Assembly (NCBI GenBank): GCA_018067115.1
Contig: JAGPVI010000343.1
Span: 1 to 10,179 of the forward strand
Direction: 5' to 3'
Length of the DNA stretch: 10,179 bases
Source of the DNA: Bizionia sp.
GTDB taxonomy: Bacteria; Bacteroidota; Bacteroidia; Flavobacteriales; Flavobacteriaceae
The notes below the pieces were generated by a model. That model was not told the DNA's origin and did no database searches. It saw only the letters and a program-made list of their open reading frames with translations. Below, piece by piece: positions 1 to 7,099 of this stretch. The translations under genes and the position numbers were made by a program. Every line of letters starts with the position of its first letter. Position 1 is the stretch's first letter.

Positions 1-81
1 ATTACTAATGAACGCAAAAAAGAAGCTGATGCACTCGCAAAGATAGAAACGTTACAAACAAGCATTAAGAATTTAGGATAA
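1..81 (+). CDS. valS: C-terminal end of probable valyl-tRNA synthetase (5' part outside window)
   Basis: An open frame runs from base 1 to a TAA at 79-81 and gives 26 residues beginning ITNERKKEADALAKIETLQ. The charged, heptad-like tail with the ERKKEAD element resembles the last strand of the C-terminal coiled-coil arm of bacterial valyl-tRNA synthetase, which ends in a similar ERxKxADxxAKI pattern and contacts the tRNA. If so, the enzyme charges tRNA-Val in the cytoplasm. Only the tail is visible, so the catalytic HIGH and KMSKS motifs cannot be checked. A strong terminator 34 bases downstream supports this being the real end of a transcription unit. The coding call is firmer than the name; another protein with a C-terminal coiled coil remains possible. 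Confidence 0.6.
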   Translation: MTNERKKEADALAKIETLQTSIKNLG

Positions 82-114
82 GAAATCTATCTCTTAACAG
101 AGAATTTATAATAG

Positions 115-156
115 AAAAGGGTTTAGTTCTCCACGTGAGAACTAAACCCTTTTTTT
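115..156 (+). terminator. Strong Rho-independent terminator after the valS-like gene
   Basis: A perfect 13-bp stem pairs GGGTTTAGTTCTC (119-131) with GAGAACTAAACCC (137-149) around a 5-base CACGT loop. Four more A-T pairs extend its base (115-118 with 150-153). A run of seven T residues follows immediately at 150-156. The stem starts 34 bases after the upstream stop codon. This is the classic intrinsic terminator layout and the clearest one in the window. Confidence 0.93.
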
Positions 157-303
157 AATTATTTAAGTCTCCTTAGTATAAAGGGTTACTATAAAAGGAA
201 CAACCTACTGTCTACTGTTAGGAAACTAACACCTATAATACAGAATAGTGTGTTAAAAAGCCAAGGCTTTAGGCTGAGTTACGAAGGCAAGAAATAACAA
301 AAG

Positions 304-319
304 ATAAAGAATTCTTTAT
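304..319. repeat. Perfect 16-bp palindrome
   Basis: ATAAAGAATTCTTTAT reads identically on both strands and lies about 300 bases before the T9SS gene. Flanking bases 303 and 320 do not extend the symmetry. It could be a dimeric protein binding site. In such AT-rich DNA a chance palindrome of this length is uncommon but not impossible, and no promoter is clearly attached to it. Confidence 0.4.
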
Positions 320-500
320 TTATAGAGTCTGTTATTAAAATCTATAATGTTTTATGTCAGTTAATACTTACTTAAAAATTTATATGTAAAACTGTAATTT
401 AAACACCAAATAAGCTAAAGGAGGTTTCTGTTTTATTAGATTTTGGAAGTATGAAATCGCTTGAAAATCAATAATTTCGTAATTATTTTAAATAAATTTC

Positions 501-536
501 ATGGAAAAAATGACGTTCATCGTTGTTTTTTTTCAT
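501..536 (+). other. A/U-rich hairpin in the leader of the T9SS gene
   Basis: The arm ATGGAAAAAATGACG (501-515) pairs with CGTTGTTTTTTTTCAT (521-536) around the loop TTCAT. It needs three G-U wobbles and one bulged T. The 3' arm carries eight consecutive T residues, so the structure is somewhat terminator-like, although its stem is mostly A-U. It lies about 90 bases before the start codon at 624 and just ahead of the weak promoter candidate. It might end upstream transcription or act as a leader element. Confidence 0.35.
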
Positions 537-623
537 ATGGTCGAAAACCTTGTTAATCTAATAGTTAAAGATGTGTTTTGTCGTTTGCTGTGTTTTATAT
601 TAGCTCAGCCTTAAATTATAATT

Positions 624-3600
624 ATGACTAAATATACTATTAACCTACTCGTATTACTTCTATTAATTTCTTCAAAAACATTAGCGCAAACTGGACCTGG
701 AGGTGTTGGTACTACCGATGGAACTTCAGATTTAGTCTTGTGGCTGGATGCTAATACACTTAATCAAGGTGATAATTCAGATGTATCGTTATGGATTGAT
801 ACATCTGGTTATAATAATAATGCCACAGCCCCTTCTTATACAGGTCCACAGTTTAAGGAAAATGATATAAATGGGTACCCTCAACTTAAATTTGATATAT
901 CTAATACAGAATACCTTGGAGTAGATGATAATAACAACTCTTTACAAATGGATGAACAACTAACTGTTTTTGTGGTAGGGAAGTTAACTAGTGCTACTGA
1001 TACTTGGGGGGCTTTTGTAAGCAGGATCGAAGATAATTCATGGGACAAGGGGTATGCGTTGTACCGGGATGTAAATAATAATAGCAATGTTACTACTGGT
1101 GGTTATGTGGGTAAATGGGAAGATAGTAGGGTTGTAACCGATATTCAGGCTAATCAAAATTCTATTTTGTCATTACACTATGATAGATCAGCGTCCAATT
1201 TATCCTTACTTATAAACGAAGAAGAAACTAATAGAAATTATAGTAAAAAAATAAATTCAAAAAAGAATGAAACCCTCTGGTTGGGTTGGGCGCGAGGTGC
1301 AGGTAATGGTCATTATTTAGATGGAACAATAGCCGAAACGATAATTTTGAAAAGAGCTGTAAATAAGGCCGAACGTATAATTATAAACAATTATTTGTCT
1401 GCAAAATATGAGATAGCTTTAGAAGCTAACGGCTTATATACACAAGACGATAATGCGAATGGTGATTTCGACCATAATGTTGCCGGTATAGGTAAAGTTG
1501 ATAGTAATAATCATCATTTAGATTCTCAAGGGACGGGGATTATTAGGATTAGTAAATCTAATTTAGCTGATAACAAGTTTTTATTCTGGGGAGAAAACAA
1601 TAAGAATGCAACTTATAGTTTTCCAAACGGTGGGGCAGACTGTAATGGCTATATAGATACTATGTGGCGTGTAAGTGAACCTGTTAGTATTAATAATAAA
1701 TTAAGAATGCAAATTAAGAAGAGTGATCTTAATCTGCCCATAGCCAATGAGTACCAGAAATTAGAGTTAGTGGTGGCAGATAATCCTGACTTCACGGACG
1801 CTACTGTATATGAATTAGAAGACAATGGTACTGAATTTGTATATGATGTAGATGGTTTAGGTTTTGATGATGGCGATTACTTTACATTACGTTATATTAA
1901 TCAAATCGTTTGGGATGGAGTAAATAATTTTCATTACGGGTCTGGAGTTGCTAGTGCACCAAATAATTCTGATGATATATGTAAAAAACTTGAAATTAAA
2001 TCAGGGACTACTGCTACCTTAACAGAGAATGCTCACGTAAAGTCTATAGAGTTAAAAGCTGGGGCTATTCTTGAAGTTGCTGATGGTGTTGAGCTAACTG
2101 TAGAAAATGGAATCCATAATGAAGGAACTATTAAGTTACTAGGTGAAGCGCAACTGATTCAAAAACACAGTGGGGTAAATAATAATACAGGATCAGGAGT
2201 CTTTACAGTAACACAGAAGGGATCAGGTAATTTATTCAACTATAACTATTGGAGTTCTCCTGTGCACGATAGTACTACTGGTAAATGGAAAGTTAGTAAT
2301 TTGCAATATTTTGATGTAGCCGCAGATAGTTTAGAAAACTTCACTTTCGAGTACGTAAATGATGCAAATCCTCATAATGCTGTTGGCGACTCCTTACCAA
2401 TGATGCTGAGTAGTAGATGGCTTTATGGATATAATGCTGGACAAAATAACTATTATAATTGGGCCTACTTAGGGGCTAATGGTGATATAGCACCGGGAAT
2501 TGGTTATACTATGAAAGGATCGGGAGTGCAAAATCTGCCGGAGCAAGCAGATACTCAACAATTGCAGGAGTATGTGTTCGAAGGGCAAACAAACAATGGT
2601 AAGTATAGTTACAATGTTACTAGTGGTTATAGTTTCTTAATCGGAAACCCATACCCATCTGCTTTAGATGCAGATCAGTTTATTCAAGATAATATATCTC
2701 TTATAGACGGTTCAAGTGGTGCTTTTGATGGAACCTTATACTTTTACGAGCAGTTTGAAACAAATAATACTCACGTAACGGCTAATTATCAAGGTGGCTA
2801 TGCGACTTATAACCTTATTATGGGTGTAGCTGCTACAGCTCCAAATACTAATGGAGGAACTAGTAGTAAAGGTGAGCCAACTAAGAATATTGCAGTTGGT
2901 CAAGGTTTTTTTATTAATATAGACAACTCGGGAGAGTTAGTATTTAAAAATTCTCAACGTGTGTTTGCTAAACAGAGTGTTCCTGGCGAATCAACCTTCT
3001 TTAAGACCGCTTCCACGACTCAAAACACAACAGCTACCGATACTCGTACTAAATTTTGGTTGTCTTTTACAGATCCAGCAAGTCGTATGACTCAAATTGG
3101 ACTTGGCTATGACGATAACGCTACTTTAGACTATGATAAAGGTTATGATGCTTACGACTACAATGGGCATCCTGACTATATGCTATGGGATATCCAAGGC
3201 GATAATTTCGTTATTCAAGGACGAAATAATTTTAACCTTGACAACGAAATGCCGCTATCGTTTAAAATCGCAACAGCAGGAAGTTATACAATTGGTTTAA
3301 AAAAGACTTTAAATTTTCCTGATGGAACGCCAATTTATTTAAAGGATAACGTAAGCGGATTATATTATAATTTAAAAACTGAAGACGCAACACTTTATTT
3401 TGAAGCTGGCGAATATAACGAGCAATACTCAATAGTGTACCAAGATGATCAAACGTTAAGCACAGACACAATTGCGGCAGGTAATGGTTTATTATTAATT
3501 TATGATACCAACAATCAACAATTGGAAATTAAAGGATATGATAATTTACAGGACATAAGATCTCTTAAGATTTATAATGTTGTAGGTCAGGAAATAGTTT

Positions 3601-3719
3601 CTTTAAAATCAGTAGAAAGCCCTATAGTACGTCTTCCAAATGTTTCTAATGGCGTTTACATCTTAGAAATGATAGATGTTAACAATGGCAAAATAACTAA
3701 GAAGTTTGTAAAGCAGTAA
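624..3719 (+). CDS. Secreted LamG-like domain protein with T9SS type A sorting signal
   Basis: This 1031-residue protein is probably exported by the Sec pathway and then by the type IX system to the cell surface or medium. Residues 1-21 form a signal peptide (hydrophobic LLVLLLL core, likely cleavage after LA-21). Residues about 35-265 match the LamG/concanavalin A-like sandwich of Bacteroidota secreted proteins, with LVLWLDAN near 37, VSLWIDTSGYNN near 54 and the closing AERIIINNYLSAKYE at 249-263. A second beta-rich module (about 272-425) contains a FWGENN element. Then come a repetitive beta stretch (429-520), the YNYWSSPV element at 540-547 and the GNPYPSALD element at 674-682, both common in flavobacterial T9SS proteins. 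Residues about 955-1031 are the type A sorting domain (SLKIYNVVGQE, then NGVYILEM, ending KKFVKQ). I see no catalytic motif; polymer or sugar binding or adhesion is inferred from the LamG fold. The ATG at 624 is chosen because the signal peptide begins there. No Shine-Dalgarno sequence is evident, only A/T-rich sequence. The nuclease gene follows after one base. Confidence 0.93.
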   Translation: MTKYTINLLVLLLLISSKTLAQTGPGGVGTTDGTSDLVLWLDANTLNQGDNSDVSLWIDTSGYNNNATAPSYTGPQFKENDINGYPQLKFDISNTEYLGVDDNNNSLQMDEQLTVFVVGKLTSATDTWGAFVSRIEDNSWDKGYALYRDVNNNSNVTTGGYVGKWEDSRVVTDIQANQNSILSLHYDRSASNLSLLINEEETNRNYSKKINSKKNETLWLGWARGAGNGHYLDGTIAETIILKRAVNKAERIIINNYLSAKYEIALEANGLYTQDDNANGDFDHNVAGIGKVDSNNHHLDSQGTGIIRISKSNLADNKFLFWGENNKNATYSFPNGGADCNGYIDTMWRVSEPVSINNKLRMQIKKSDLNLPIANEYQKLELVVADNPDFTDATVYELEDNGTEFVYDVDGLGFDDGDYFTLRYINQIVWDGVNNFHYGSGVASAPNNSDDICKKLEIKSGTTATLTENAHVKSIELKAGAILEVADGVELTVENGIHNEGTIKLLGEAQLIQKHSGVNNNTGSGVFTVTQKGSGNLFNYNYWSSPVHDSTTGKWKVSNLQYFDVAADSLENFTFEYVNDANPHNAVGDSLPMMLSSRWLYGYNAGQNNYYNWAYLGANGDIAPGIGYTMKGSGVQNLPEQADTQQLQEYVFEGQTNNGKYSYNVTSGYSFLIGNPYPSALDADQFIQDNISLIDGSSGAFDGTLYFYEQFETNNTHVTANYQGGYATYNLIMGVAATAPNTNGGTSSKGEPTKNIAVGQGFFINIDNSGELVFKNSQRVFAKQSVPGESTFFKTASTTQNTTATDTRTKFWLSFTDPASRMTQIGLGYDDNATLDYDKGYDAYDYNGHPDYMLWDIQGDNFVIQGRNNFNLDNEMPLSFKIATAGSYTIGLKKTLNFPDGTPIYLKDNVSGLYYNLKTEDATLYFEAGEYNEQYSIVYQDDQTLSTDTIAAGNGLLLIYDTNNQQLEIKGYDNLQDIRSLKIYNVVGQEIVSLKSVESPIVRLPNVSNGVYILEMIDVNNGKITKKFVKQ

Positions 3720-3720
3720 G

Positions 3721-4527
3721 ATGTCTAAGAAAACACTGTATTCTCTCATATCGGCTGCTTTATTAATAGCTGTATATTCTTACAATTTATATTTAGAAAA
3801 CAAGAATGGGCATCAAAAAATAACAGAGGGGAGCGTCGTAAAACACGATACTAATGTTAACTTTTTGCCGACAACTACCACGCAGCAAGTTGTACATCAT
3901 CAAGGGTATTCGTTATCTTATAGCGAGCCCCACGAGCAAGCGGAATGGGTGGCATACGAATTGAAGGCTAGCGATTTGTCTTCAAATAATTTCGATCGCC
4001 CGTATTTTGAAATAGATGAGGCTATAAAAACACAAGCGGCAAGTTGGAGGAATTATAAAAATTCCGGATATGATCGTGGACATCTTTGTCCGGCAGGAGA
4101 CCGACGTCAGTCACAAACTCTTTTTAATGAAACTTTTTTAACGAGTAATATCTCACCACAAAATCACGAGTTTAATGCTGGTATATGGAATCGGTTAGAA
4201 CAACGTGTACGCTATTGGGCGAAAAAATATGATGGCGTTTTTGTCGTAACTGGAGGTGTTTTAGAAACCGGTTTAAAAACTATTGGTAACGAAAATGTCG
4301 CAGTACCTAATCAGTTTTATAAAATAGTTTTAGATTACAACAGTGGTAACCCAAAAATGCTTGCCTTCTTAATGCCTCACGAAGAATCTAACGCAGATTT
4401 AGTTCAATACGTGGTATCTGTAGATGCCATTGAAAAATTAACGGGAATTGACTTCTTTTATCAGTTGGACGACGCTCTAGAAGATAAGCTTGAAGCCTCA
4501 ACATATTATAAAAACTGGAAGTTTTAA
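3721..4527 (+). CDS. DNA/RNA non-specific endonuclease (NUC1/Serratia-nuclease type), membrane-anchored
   Basis: The 268-residue product belongs to the beta-beta-alpha metal nuclease family, which cuts DNA and RNA without sequence specificity using one divalent metal. The signature DRGH is at 118-121 (catalytic His121), followed by LCPAGDRR. The metal-binding segment reads SNISPQN (142-148) and FNAGIWNRLE (151-160). By comparison with Serratia nuclease, where the key residues are H89, N119 and E127, the likely equivalents are His121, Asn152 and Glu160, so the active site appears complete. Residues about 5-22 are a single hydrophobic segment without a lipobox or obvious cleavage site, suggesting an uncleaved inner-membrane anchor with the nuclease in the periplasm; a cleaved signal peptide is possible. 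There is no T9SS sorting domain. The start codon lies one base after the previous stop, so translational coupling and co-transcription are likely. The true substrate, whether nutrient nucleic acid, extracellular DNA or something else, is unknown. Confidence 0.93.
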   Translation: MSKKTLYSLISAALLIAVYSYNLYLENKNGHQKITEGSVVKHDTNVNFLPTTTTQQVVHHQGYSLSYSEPHEQAEWVAYELKASDLSSNNFDRPYFEIDEAIKTQAASWRNYKNSGYDRGHLCPAGDRRQSQTLFNETFLTSNISPQNHEFNAGIWNRLEQRVRYWAKKYDGVFVVTGGVLETGLKTIGNENVAVPNQFYKIVLDYNSGNPKMLAFLMPHEESNADLVQYVVSVDAIEKLTGIDFFYQLDDALEDKLEASTYYKNWKF

Positions 4528-4536
4528 TACTTTTTT
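4511..4536. terminator. Weak, possibly bidirectional terminator between convergent operons
   Basis: A 6-bp stem AAAACT (4511-4516) pairs with AGTTTT (4520-4525) around GGA, inside the last codons of the nuclease gene. On the plus strand a run of six T residues follows at 4531-4536. On the minus strand the stem runs straight into five T residues. The only gap between the convergent stop codons is 4528-4534. The stem is short and A-T rich, so termination here would be inefficient unless helped by other factors. Confidence 0.35.
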
Positions 4537-5386
4537 AAAGCCCTAGTTTTTGTTTAACACCTTTCCAACGTATTCCGCGAATAAATACACCTTGCTCTTC
4601 TGTTACTAACGGTGTTATGTTCTGCGACCGTGCTTTAAAATAACCTTGTATGGTATTTGTAAAATACATTATGCTACGTCTTGCTAATGCACTTTTTAAT
4701 GCAGATAATATTGTTAAAGCAATACCAAAACGCATTTTGTAAAGAGCTTCGCCTTGTAAGTATTTACTGCTTTTATGATATGTTTCCCCAGTAGGTTTTA
4801 AATGCTTTACGTGTAAAGAGGTGTCGGTTTTAATCGTCCAGCCGTAAAATTGCGCTAATAAAACATCCAAAGTGTCCCAGCCAATACTGCGTTTTAGTCC
4901 ATCAATAGCTTCAAAACATTCTTTTCTGTAAGCTTTAAAGGGGCCGCGAACGTGCTTCTTAGAAGCTATAGTTTCGTAAACCCAAGTGTTATTTTTTTCT
5001 ATATATGCTAATCCGCCAGCAATTCCGACTTTGCCGTCTGCTTTAAAAAGAGCAATTACAGCTTCTAAATAATTATGGGGTAAAATAATGTCAGCATCAA
5101 ATTTACAAATCACATCGTAATGGCTATCCAGCGTTTCTAGTCCTTTATAGAAGGCATTAATTACTTTTGTACCAGGAACATGGTTTGTAGACGATTGTAT
5201 ATTGATTGTTTTTATCCACGGAAAAGCCTGAGTATATTTTGAAATAATATATTCAGTAGTATCTGTAGAGTTATCATTAACAACCACGACTTGTTTGGGG
5301 AGCACTGTTTGTTCTACCAGCGACTGAAGCATTAGGTCAATGCAGTTGTCTTCATTATGAGCTGGAATAACAATGTAAATATTCAA
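4535..5386 (-). CDS. Family 2 glycosyltransferase
   Basis: With the start used here the protein has 283 residues and begins (M)NIYIVIPAHNE, the normal start of a GT-A fold family 2 transferase. Visible motifs are IPAHNE at 7-12, VVVVNDNSTDTT at 33-44, the metal/nucleotide-sugar binding DAD (Asp97-Asp99) in KFDADIILPHNY, and GWDTLD at 169-174, which sits where the acceptor-site acidic motif is expected. A moderately hydrophobic, basic segment near 215-255 may touch the membrane. The family transfers a sugar from an activated donor; donor and acceptor cannot be told. Start choice: the frame is open to a TTG at 5464, but that start overlaps the methyltransferase by 46 bases and adds 26 residues unlike the family. 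The TTG at 5386-5384 lies 32 bases beyond the upstream stop and puts the first beta strand at the N-terminus. It is the last gene of the synthase-methyltransferase-transferase run. Confidence 0.88.
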   Translation of the reverse strand: MNIYIVIPAHNEDNCIDLMLQSLVEQTVLPKQVVVVNDNSTDTTEYIISKYTQAFPWIKTINIQSSTNHVPGTKVINAFYKGLETLDSHYDVICKFDADIILPHNYLEAVIALFKADGKVGIAGGLAYIEKNNTWVYETIASKKHVRGPFKAYRKECFEAIDGLKRSIGWDTLDVLLAQFYGWTIKTDTSLHVKHLKPTGETYHKSSKYLQGEALYKMRFGIALTILSALKSALARRSIMYFTNTIQGYFKARSQNITPLVTEEQGVFIRGIRWKGVKQKLGL

Positions 5387-5418
5387 AATTGGGAAGCTAA
5401 AAGGGGTGTAATTAAAAA

Positions 5419-5940
5419 TTAAATACGTTCGGCATAAACAATATAGTAACGCGGAGTAAACCAACGTAATATGGGCCGAATTCCAATCTTTTTTGTTGGG
5501 TTAGTCCATTTTTTGCGATCTATAATTTTCCAACCTGCTTTTTCTAACAACCAATCGAATTGCCAATCTTCGAATTCGTGATAGTGTCTATCCCATTTAT
5601 CAGTTTTACTCCTGTATGCCGAAGAAAACCATAAGCGCATTGGTATACTTGCAACTAGTTTGTCTGCCTTTATAGCTTCTAAAACAGTTAAAGGAGAGAG
5701 TAAATGTTCGAAAATTTCGAAAGCTGTTACAACCGTAGCAGAACTCGTTTCTATTGCAGAGGTATCTCTATCTAAATCTTCTCCAGAAGTATTCTTTACT
5801 GTATAACCGTTATCAACCATAACCTCGGTAAACGGATTCGCAACACCTAAATCTAAAATGGTTTCTGATTTAGAAACGTGTTTTTCTAAAAATTGATAGG
5901 TAAGCTTATATCTTTTATGAGGAAATTTGCCTTCGTACAT
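5419..5940 (-). CDS. Small class I SAM-dependent methyltransferase
   Basis: The 173-residue protein has the layout of a Rossmann-fold methyltransferase. Motif I is ILDLGVANPF (28-37), an acidic region with GEDLDRD lies at 53-59, and FEIFEHLLSP (74-83) matches the FDvxEHl element of the UbiG/Methyltransf_11-like groups. A C-terminal HEFEDWQFDWLLEKAGW segment (121-137) also recalls that group. Motif I departs from the usual DxGxGxG, reading D30-L-G-V-A-N-P, and the protein is short for the family (often 200-250 residues), lacking an added substrate-binding cap. It should transfer a methyl group from S-adenosylmethionine to an unknown acceptor in the cytoplasm. It starts 37 bases after the synthase gene and ends 32 bases before the chosen glycosyltransferase start, consistent with one operon. 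Substrate assignment is not possible from sequence. Confidence 0.82.
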   Translation of the reverse strand: MYEGKFPHKRYKLTYQFLEKHVSKSETILDLGVANPFTEVMVDNGYTVKNTSGEDLDRDTSAIETSSATVVTAFEIFEHLLSPLTVLEAIKADKLVASIPMRLWFSSAYRSKTDKWDRHYHEFEDWQFDWLLEKAGWKIIDRKKWTNPTKKIGIRPILRWFTPRYYIVYAERI

Positions 5941-5977
5941 ACTGCTCTTTCTCGTAATGATTGACGGTCTATAAACC

Positions 5978-7036
5978 TTAGTCTTTATAAACTATAGCAT
6001 TTATATTCATTCCTGCACCAACACTAGCAAAAATTATAACATCACCTTTATTAAGACTTTGGTCTTTAATTTTGTTGTTTTTAACCAAGTCGAAAAGCGT
6101 TGGAATAGTTGCTACAGAGCTGTTCCCTAATTCGTAAATACTCATAGGCATAATACCTTCTGGAACTGGCATATCGTAAAGTTTATAAAAACGTTTTACA
6201 ATGGCTTCGTCCATTTTTTCATTCGCCTGATGAATAAATATTTTCTTTACATCGGTAATAGCTATTCCGCTGTTTGTTAAACACAATTTCATAGCATCTG
6301 GAACGTGACTTAATGCAAATTCGTAAATCTTACGTCCAAACATTTTGATGTATTTTACATCCTGATCTAATGCTGTATTGTAAGAACCACCAAAAAATAA
6401 GTATTTAACCTCTTCGTAAGTATAACTAGCGCTTTCGTGAGAAATTAAACCGCCTTCTTCGGGTGTTGCTTCTACAACGGCAGCACCTGCACCATCCGAA
6501 TAGATCATGGAGTCTCTATCGTGTTTGTCGATAACCCTAGACAGGGTTTCGGCTCCTATAACTAAACATTTTTTTGCGATTCCTGCTTTTATAAAAGCAC
6601 TAGCTTGAATAAAACCTTCATTCCAACCTGGGCAACCAAACAATACATCGTAGGCTACACATTTAGGGTTTTTAATTTTTAGAAGGTGCTTTACTCGGGC
6701 AGCTAAACATGGCACAGCATCACTTTGAAGCGTGTTTGCTTTTATATCACCAAAGTTGTGTGCTAGAATAATATAATCTAATTCTTCTGCATCAATTTTG
6801 GCATCTGCAATTGCTTTTTCAGCAGCAAAAAATGCTAAATCGGAGTTGTTTAATTCTGGTTTCGCGTAACGACGTTCTGCAATACCAGTTATGGCTTTAA
6901 ACTTTTCAACAATAACCTCATTTGTAGAATTTATTGTCGATCCATCAGCATTTAAAAACTGATGATTGTGAAAACCTTCGTTTTTTTCTATGGTCTTTGG
7001 GATATAACTTCCCGTACCGGTAATTTTTATGTTCAT
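5978..7036 (-). CDS. 3-oxoacyl-ACP synthase III (KAS III / FabH-like) family protein
   Basis: The 352-residue protein is a thiolase-fold condensing enzyme. The catalytic triad is complete: Cys135 in LFGCPGW, His269 in IFIHQAN and Asn305 in YELGNSS, the order and setting seen in FabH (Cys-His-Asn). The N-terminus NIKITGTGSYIPK and the C-terminal DVIIFASVGAGMNINAIVYK are typical. It is longer than E. coli FabH (317 residues), with extra residues around 20-45 and 205-225. The surroundings of the active Cys (GCPGW, not ACAGF) also suggest a FabH-like paralogue, not the housekeeping initiator of fatty acid synthesis. The family joins an acyl-CoA or acyl-ACP to malonyl-ACP or another acyl acceptor. 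It heads a tight run with a methyltransferase and a glycosyltransferase, hinting at a specialised lipid. The ATG at 7036 is supported by the family N-terminus; an AAAGG lies about 12 bases upstream. Confidence 0.92.
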   Translation of the reverse strand: MNIKITGTGSYIPKTIEKNEGFHNHQFLNADGSTINSTNEVIVEKFKAITGIAERRYAKPELNNSDLAFFAAEKAIADAKIDAEELDYIILAHNFGDIKANTLQSDAVPCLAARVKHLLKIKNPKCVAYDVLFGCPGWNEGFIQASAFIKAGIAKKCLVIGAETLSRVIDKHDRDSMIYSDGAGAAVVEATPEEGGLISHESASYTYEEVKYLFFGGSYNTALDQDVKYIKMFGRKIYEFALSHVPDAMKLCLTNSGIAITDVKKIFIHQANEKMDEAIVKRFYKLYDMPVPEGIMPMSIYELGNSSVATIPTLFDLVKNNKIKDQSLNKGDVIIFASVGAGMNINAIVYKD

Positions 7037-7054
7037 AAAAGAGAAGTGCCTTTA

Positions 7055-7099
7055 TATTTTACTAATGTAACTAAAATACTAGTAAAATAATAAAGGCAA
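7055..7099 (-). promoter_or_regulatory. Candidate promoter with overlapping operator for the KAS III operon
   Basis: Reading the minus strand, TTG (7099-7097), an 18-base spacer and TATTTTAG (7078-7071) resemble the Bacteroidota TTG / TAnnTTTG promoter with one mismatch and a slightly short spacer. The predicted transcript would start near 7065, giving a leader of about 28 bases. Overlapping this is a perfect 10-bp inverted repeat, TATTTTACTA (7055-7064) and TAGTAAAATA (7080-7089), with 15 bases between the arms. ACTAA/ACTAG units recur at 7061, 7070 and 7078. An inverted repeat covering the -7 box and start site is where a repressor would act. Function is inferred. Confidence 0.42.

Larger units (their letters stand above)
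157..623. other. Long intergenic region / leader before the T9SS gene, no convincing gene
   Basis: About 470 bases of very AT-rich DNA contain no frame with coding character on either strand. Structure is present. A 6-bp hairpin with a GAAA loop (216-231) shares its 3' arm with an alternative pairing of TAACAC (227-232) to GTGTTA (250-255). A small AAAGC/GCTTT hairpin lies at 257-270. There is a perfect 16-bp palindrome at 304-319 and a longer hairpin at 501-536. A weak Bacteroidota-like promoter for the downstream gene may be TTG (550-552), a 20-base spacer and GTGTTTTG (573-580), which keeps TTTG but lacks the TA. No known riboswitch, tRNA or other RNA family was recognised. Confidence 0.6.

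Noticed and set aside
451..474. Seven-codon frame MKSLENQ with an AAAGGAGG sequence upstream (417-424)
   Set aside because: The Shine-Dalgarno-like sequence is 26 bases from the ATG, too far to serve it, and the peptide is too short to support.
501..614. Plus-strand 37-codon open frame starting MEKMTFIVVFFHMVENL just before the T9SS gene
   Set aside because: No ribosome site, its start is part of the 501-536 hairpin, composition follows the T-rich DNA, and no family is recognised; most likely chance.
881..1087. Minus-strand open frame inside the T9SS protein gene
   Set aside because: Lies wholly inside a well-supported gene on the opposite strand and shows no domain or start signal; the same applies to the minus-strand frame at 3262-3471.
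5978..7036. Assignment of the KAS III gene as DarB of a flexirubin/dialkylresorcinol cluster
   Set aside because: No DarA-like partner, aromatase or further ketosynthase genes are nearby; only general KAS III features can be supported.
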